64,000 nucleotides of DNA from positions 1 to 64,000 of the forward strand of contig JBCCRM010000024.1 in assembly GCA_039513195.1 (NCBI GenBank), read 5' to 3'. Under the pieces are notes generated by a model that ran no database searches, was not told the origin of the DNA, and was given only the letters and a program-made list of their open reading frames with translations. Shown here piece by piece: positions 61,750 to 64,000 of the stretch. Source of the stretch: Thermohalobaculum sp039513195 (lineage in GTDB: Bacteria; Pseudomonadota; Alphaproteobacteria; Rhodobacterales; Rhodobacteraceae). Position numbers and translations under genes: made by a program. The first letter of the stretch is position 1, and every line of letters begins with the position of its first letter.

Positions 61750-62712
61750 TTACGCCGCCCGCGGCAACGACGACAGTAGAGCGCGCCAGTGGGCGGTGTC
61801 GGCGGTTGGGTCGACGATGATCACGGCAACGGCGCGTTGATCGGCCCCGTAAAACTCGATCTGCCAATTCGGGCCCGACGCAACCACCCAAGTGCTGCCA
61901 ACGGCCTTGAGATCCAGCGAGAACAGCCCGCCCCGGCCGGATGCGACGAGCGTGTTCTGTCGCAGCATCACGTGGTCAATGCTGGTCATACTGGCCTGAA
62001 GCAGACCCATGCTCGGCACCAGCGGCACGTAGCGAACGGCATGTTCGCAGAGATAGTAAAGAAAACTGGGCATGACCTCGCCCACGATGGGCCAGGCCCT
62101 GTCCTTGCCGATATGTGGCAGGCACTGGCGGCGGCGGCGGCCGCAGTCGGTGTCGAGCAGATCGTTCAGATGCGCGCCGGTGTCCGCCCCATCCCACGAC
62201 GTTCGCGCCTTTCGGATCACTGTGAGCGACAGCACATTGTCCGCCGGCTCCGCGGTATCAGCGATCTCGACCTGCGGCCCCGCTTTCGCCTCTAAACACG
62301 CGGCGATGTGGCGGTCATGGTCCGAGACATACTGGATTCGGTGCAGGATCGCACCCGCGCCGTCCGCGACCACCAGGGAACCCGGCAAACCGGCTTGCGT
62401 CGCAGCACTCCGCGCCAGCCGAACGGTTCGGTCCTGGGCAACCCTGACCGTGACCCGTTTTCGCGATAGGCGCCAGGGTGAGTCTCGACGCTGAAGAGCC
62501 GCATAGCCGCCGCGTCCAGAGACCAACGCCCCGTCATTCCTGGTGGTGATCAGCGCGTCGTCGAACTGGGTGCCTACCAGCGCCAGTGTCTCCAGCCCGT
62601 GGTCGAGCGTCTCGATCGATGTGAGCGATCCAAGATCCGAAAGGGTCTGGGGCGTCTTCTCGCAGGCCGAACAGCGACAGCCAGCCCCGCCACAGGCGCA
62701 GATGCGGGACAT
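61750..62712 (-). CDS. HemS/ChuX-like protein with Cys-rich N-terminus
   Basis: 320 residues, near the 345 typical of HemS. Two tandem segments resemble HemS-type repeats: GTQFDDALITTRNDGALVSG with VADGAGAILHRIQYVSDHD, and MLRQNTLVASGRGGLFSLDL with KAVGSTWVV and a final WRALLSSLP. The classical heme-binding residues are not obvious. Unusually, the first 17 residues carry six cysteines (CACGGAGCRCSAC and flank), suggesting metal or Fe-S binding. It is only 8 bp downstream of the CysJ-like reductase gene, which could supply electrons, and convergent with module B. Roles in heme or metallophore processing are inferred. Assignment moderate. Confidence 0.6.
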   Translation of the reverse strand: MSRICACGGAGCRCSACEKTPQTLSDLGSLTSIETLDHGLETLALVGTQFDDALITTRNDGALVSGRGGYAALQRRDSPWRLSRKRVTVRVAQDRTVRLARSAATQAGLPGSLVVADGAGAILHRIQYVSDHDRHIAACLEAKAGPQVEIADTAEPADNVLSLTVIRKARTSWDGADTGAHLNDLLDTDCGRRRRQCLPHIGKDRAWPIVGEVMPSFLYYLCEHAVRYVPLVPSMGLLQASMTSIDHVMLRQNTLVASGRGGLFSLDLKAVGSTWVVASGPNWQIEFYGADQRAVAVIIVDPTADTAHWRALLSSLPRAA

Positions 62713-62720
62713 CGCCGCCC

Positions 62721-64000
62721 TCAGTAAACGTCCCGCACGTAGCGTTTCTCACGCTTGAGGCGGTTGACATACTCGATTGCCGCCTCGGGGGTCACACCGC
62801 CCTGGGTTTCGATAAGCTGGTGCAGGGACTGGTCGACATCTTTGGCCATGCGGGTTGCGTCCCCGCAGACGTAGAAATGTCCACCCTCCTCCAGCAGGCC
62901 GAACAGATCTTTGCCGTTCTCAGCCATACGGTGCTGGACATAGATCTTCTCGGCCTGGTCGCGCGAAAAGGCTAGGTCGAGGCGGGTCAGCAGGCCCGAC
63001 GCACTCATCTCGCCGATCTCGTCTTCATAGATGAAATCGCTCTCGCGCCGCTGGTCGCCGAAGAACAGCCAATTGGTGCCGGTCGCCCCACGAGCCCGCC
63101 GCTCCTCCAAAAACGCCCGGAACGGGGCGACGCCGGTGCCCGGGCCGACCATGATCATCGGCAGGCCGTCGTCCTCCGGCACCCGGAATGCCTTGTTGGG
63201 CGACATGAATATGCCGGCCGCGGCGCCTTCCGGCACGTGATCGGCGAGGAAGGTCGAGCACACGCCCTTGTGCTGGCGCCCCTCATGCATCCAGCGCACG
63301 GCTGCGACGGTCAGATGGACCTCTCCGTCGTGCGCCTTGGGGCTCGAAGAGATCGAGTAAGCCCGGTGTTGTAGCGGTTTCAGCCACTCGACGACCTCCG
63401 CCGGATCGAAGACGAGATCCGGGTTCAGGTTCAGTAGATCGAGCGCGTCGCGTCCCCAGAGGAAGTGCTCCAAAGCCTCCTTATCACCATGGCCGACCAC
63501 ATGGCTGAACTCGTCATGCCCGGCCAAAGGTTCCAGCCCGCGGATCATGTCCCGCGTCGGGGTCATAATCTCGAGCCGCGAGGTCAGCAGGTCGCCGAGG
63601 CTCGCATCCTTGCCAGGAATTACCGTGTCGTGGTCGGCGCCGAGCCTCTTTAGCCAAGCCTCGACCAAATCGGGCGCGTTTACCGGCATGACGCCGAGAG
63701 CATCGCCAGCCTCATAGGTCATCCCGCTATCGCCAAGGTCAAAGGCGATGTGCCGTATCTCCTTCCCCGATTTCGGCCCCGACAGGACACGGTTTTCAGC
63801 CATTCGGGCCAGATAGGGATTCTTGCGGTTCCATCCGGACTTCTCTGGTTTCGGGGCGGCAGCAGGCGCGGCCGCCCGCGCCGCCTTGGCATCGGGGATC
63901 ACGCCTTCCAGCCAAACGGTCGCGACCTCCTCGAAATCGATGTCGCAATCGACCCGCGCCGCGATCCGCTTTGCGCCGAGCTGCTCCAACCGCGTATCGA
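62721..64000 (-). CDS. diflavin reductase, sulfite reductase flavoprotein (CysJ)-like, partial (5' end outside window)
   Basis: The frame is open to the window edge; 425 codons are visible. A linker after a probable flavodoxin domain (VDCDIDFEEVATVWLEGVI, then Ala/Pro-rich) leads to an FAD-binding domain with the insertion helix region. HRAYSISSSPKAHDGEVHLT is the FAD RxYS motif and GVCSTFLADHVPEG follows. The NADPH domain has MIMVGPGTGVAPFRAFLEER, WLFFGDQRRESDF and GGHFYVCGDATRMAKDVD, ending VRDVY as in CysJ and P450 reductases. It passes electrons from NADPH through FAD to FMN. No hemoprotein subunit (CysI) is visible; the next gene is HemS-like. Confidence 0.92.
   Translation of the reverse strand, partial: DTRLEQLGAKRIAARVDCDIDFEEVATVWLEGVIPDAKAARAAAPAAAPKPEKSGWNRKNPYLARMAENRVLSGPKSGKEIRHIAFDLGDSGMTYEAGDALGVMPVNAPDLVEAWLKRLGADHDTVIPGKDASLGDLLTSRLEIMTPTRDMIRGLEPLAGHDEFSHVVGHGDKEALEHFLWGRDALDLLNLNPDLVFDPAEVVEWLKPLQHRAYSISSSPKAHDGEVHLTVAAVRWMHEGRQHKGVCSTFLADHVPEGAAAGIFMSPNKAFRVPEDDGLPMIMVGPGTGVAPFRAFLEERRARGATGTNWLFFGDQRRESDFIYEDEIGEMSASGLLTRLDLAFSRDQAEKIYVQHRMAENGKDLFGLLEEGGHFYVCGDATRMAKDVDQSLHQLIETQGGVTPEAAIEYVNRLKREKRYVRDVY

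Overview
The window looks like a piece of a high-GC alphaproteobacterial chromosome. The evidence is the Zur-box operon with a CobW GTPase and ZevAB-like genes, the DUF1127 and DUF6525-like small proteins, ECF sigma/anti-sigma pairs, a giant RTX protein and many ATGA/GTGA gene overlaps. Rhodobacterales or Rhodospirillales fits best, but no rRNA or housekeeping marker is present to settle it. Only the first and last genes are cut by the window edges.

Layout. 0-0.2 kb: tail of an IS3-type transposase. 0.3-6.6 kb: a leftward redox operon (OsmC, DUF1127, FAD oxidoreductase, cysteine synthase-glutaredoxin fusion, small secreted protein, alpha/beta hydrolase) divergent from a LysR regulator. 6.8-9.7 kb: a graveyard of five transposase relics (IS5, IS3, IS66, IS110, IS3). 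10.0-13.6 kb: a cobalamin riboswitch followed by a DUF1636 protein and a BtuCDF-like ABC importer. 13.66-17.0 kb: a Zur-box operon with a CobW GTPase and a ZevA/ZevB-like zinc transport pair. 17.2-24.8 kb: a LacI repressor divergent from a sugar/sugar-acid ABC importer with a lactonase and a HIBADH-type dehydrogenase; two TGTTTN4AAACA operators lie between. 25.0-28.5 kb: a FecR / OmpA-lipoprotein / CHASE2 histidine kinase envelope-sensing module. 28.8-38.2 kb: a 3122-residue RTX protein with a C-type-lectin-like domain. 38.6-42.6 kb: a LysR regulator, then an ECF sigma/anti-sigma pair divergent from a subtilisin-like protease that carries a 15-bp coding minisatellite. 42.8-45.9 kb: P-loop NTPase, RimK-like ATP-grasp and an ABC-exporter membrane domain with no ATPase. 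46.0-46.5 kb: a GFA-type protein.

47-64 kb holds two TonB-dependent uptake modules. Module A (leftward, 47.0-53.3 kb) is AraC regulator, TonB receptor, SAM methyltransferase and SsuABC/TauABC-type importer, with overlapping genes. Module B (rightward, 56.6-61.7 kb) is AraC regulator, TonB receptor and a single polypeptide that fuses an MFS permease to a SAM methyltransferase. A phosphosulfolactate-synthase-like gene and an MmgE/PrpD gene lie between them. A HemS/ChuX-like protein and a CysJ-like diflavin reductase converge on module B.

The recurring combination of regulator, outer-membrane receptor, inner-membrane importer and dedicated methyltransferase is the best candidate here for an undescribed system. 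My inference is that a metallophore or similar ligand is imported and then methylated. The orphan ATP-grasp / ABC membrane-domain cluster at 42.8-45.9 kb is a second candidate. All functional calls come from reading motifs by eye; no database search was run.
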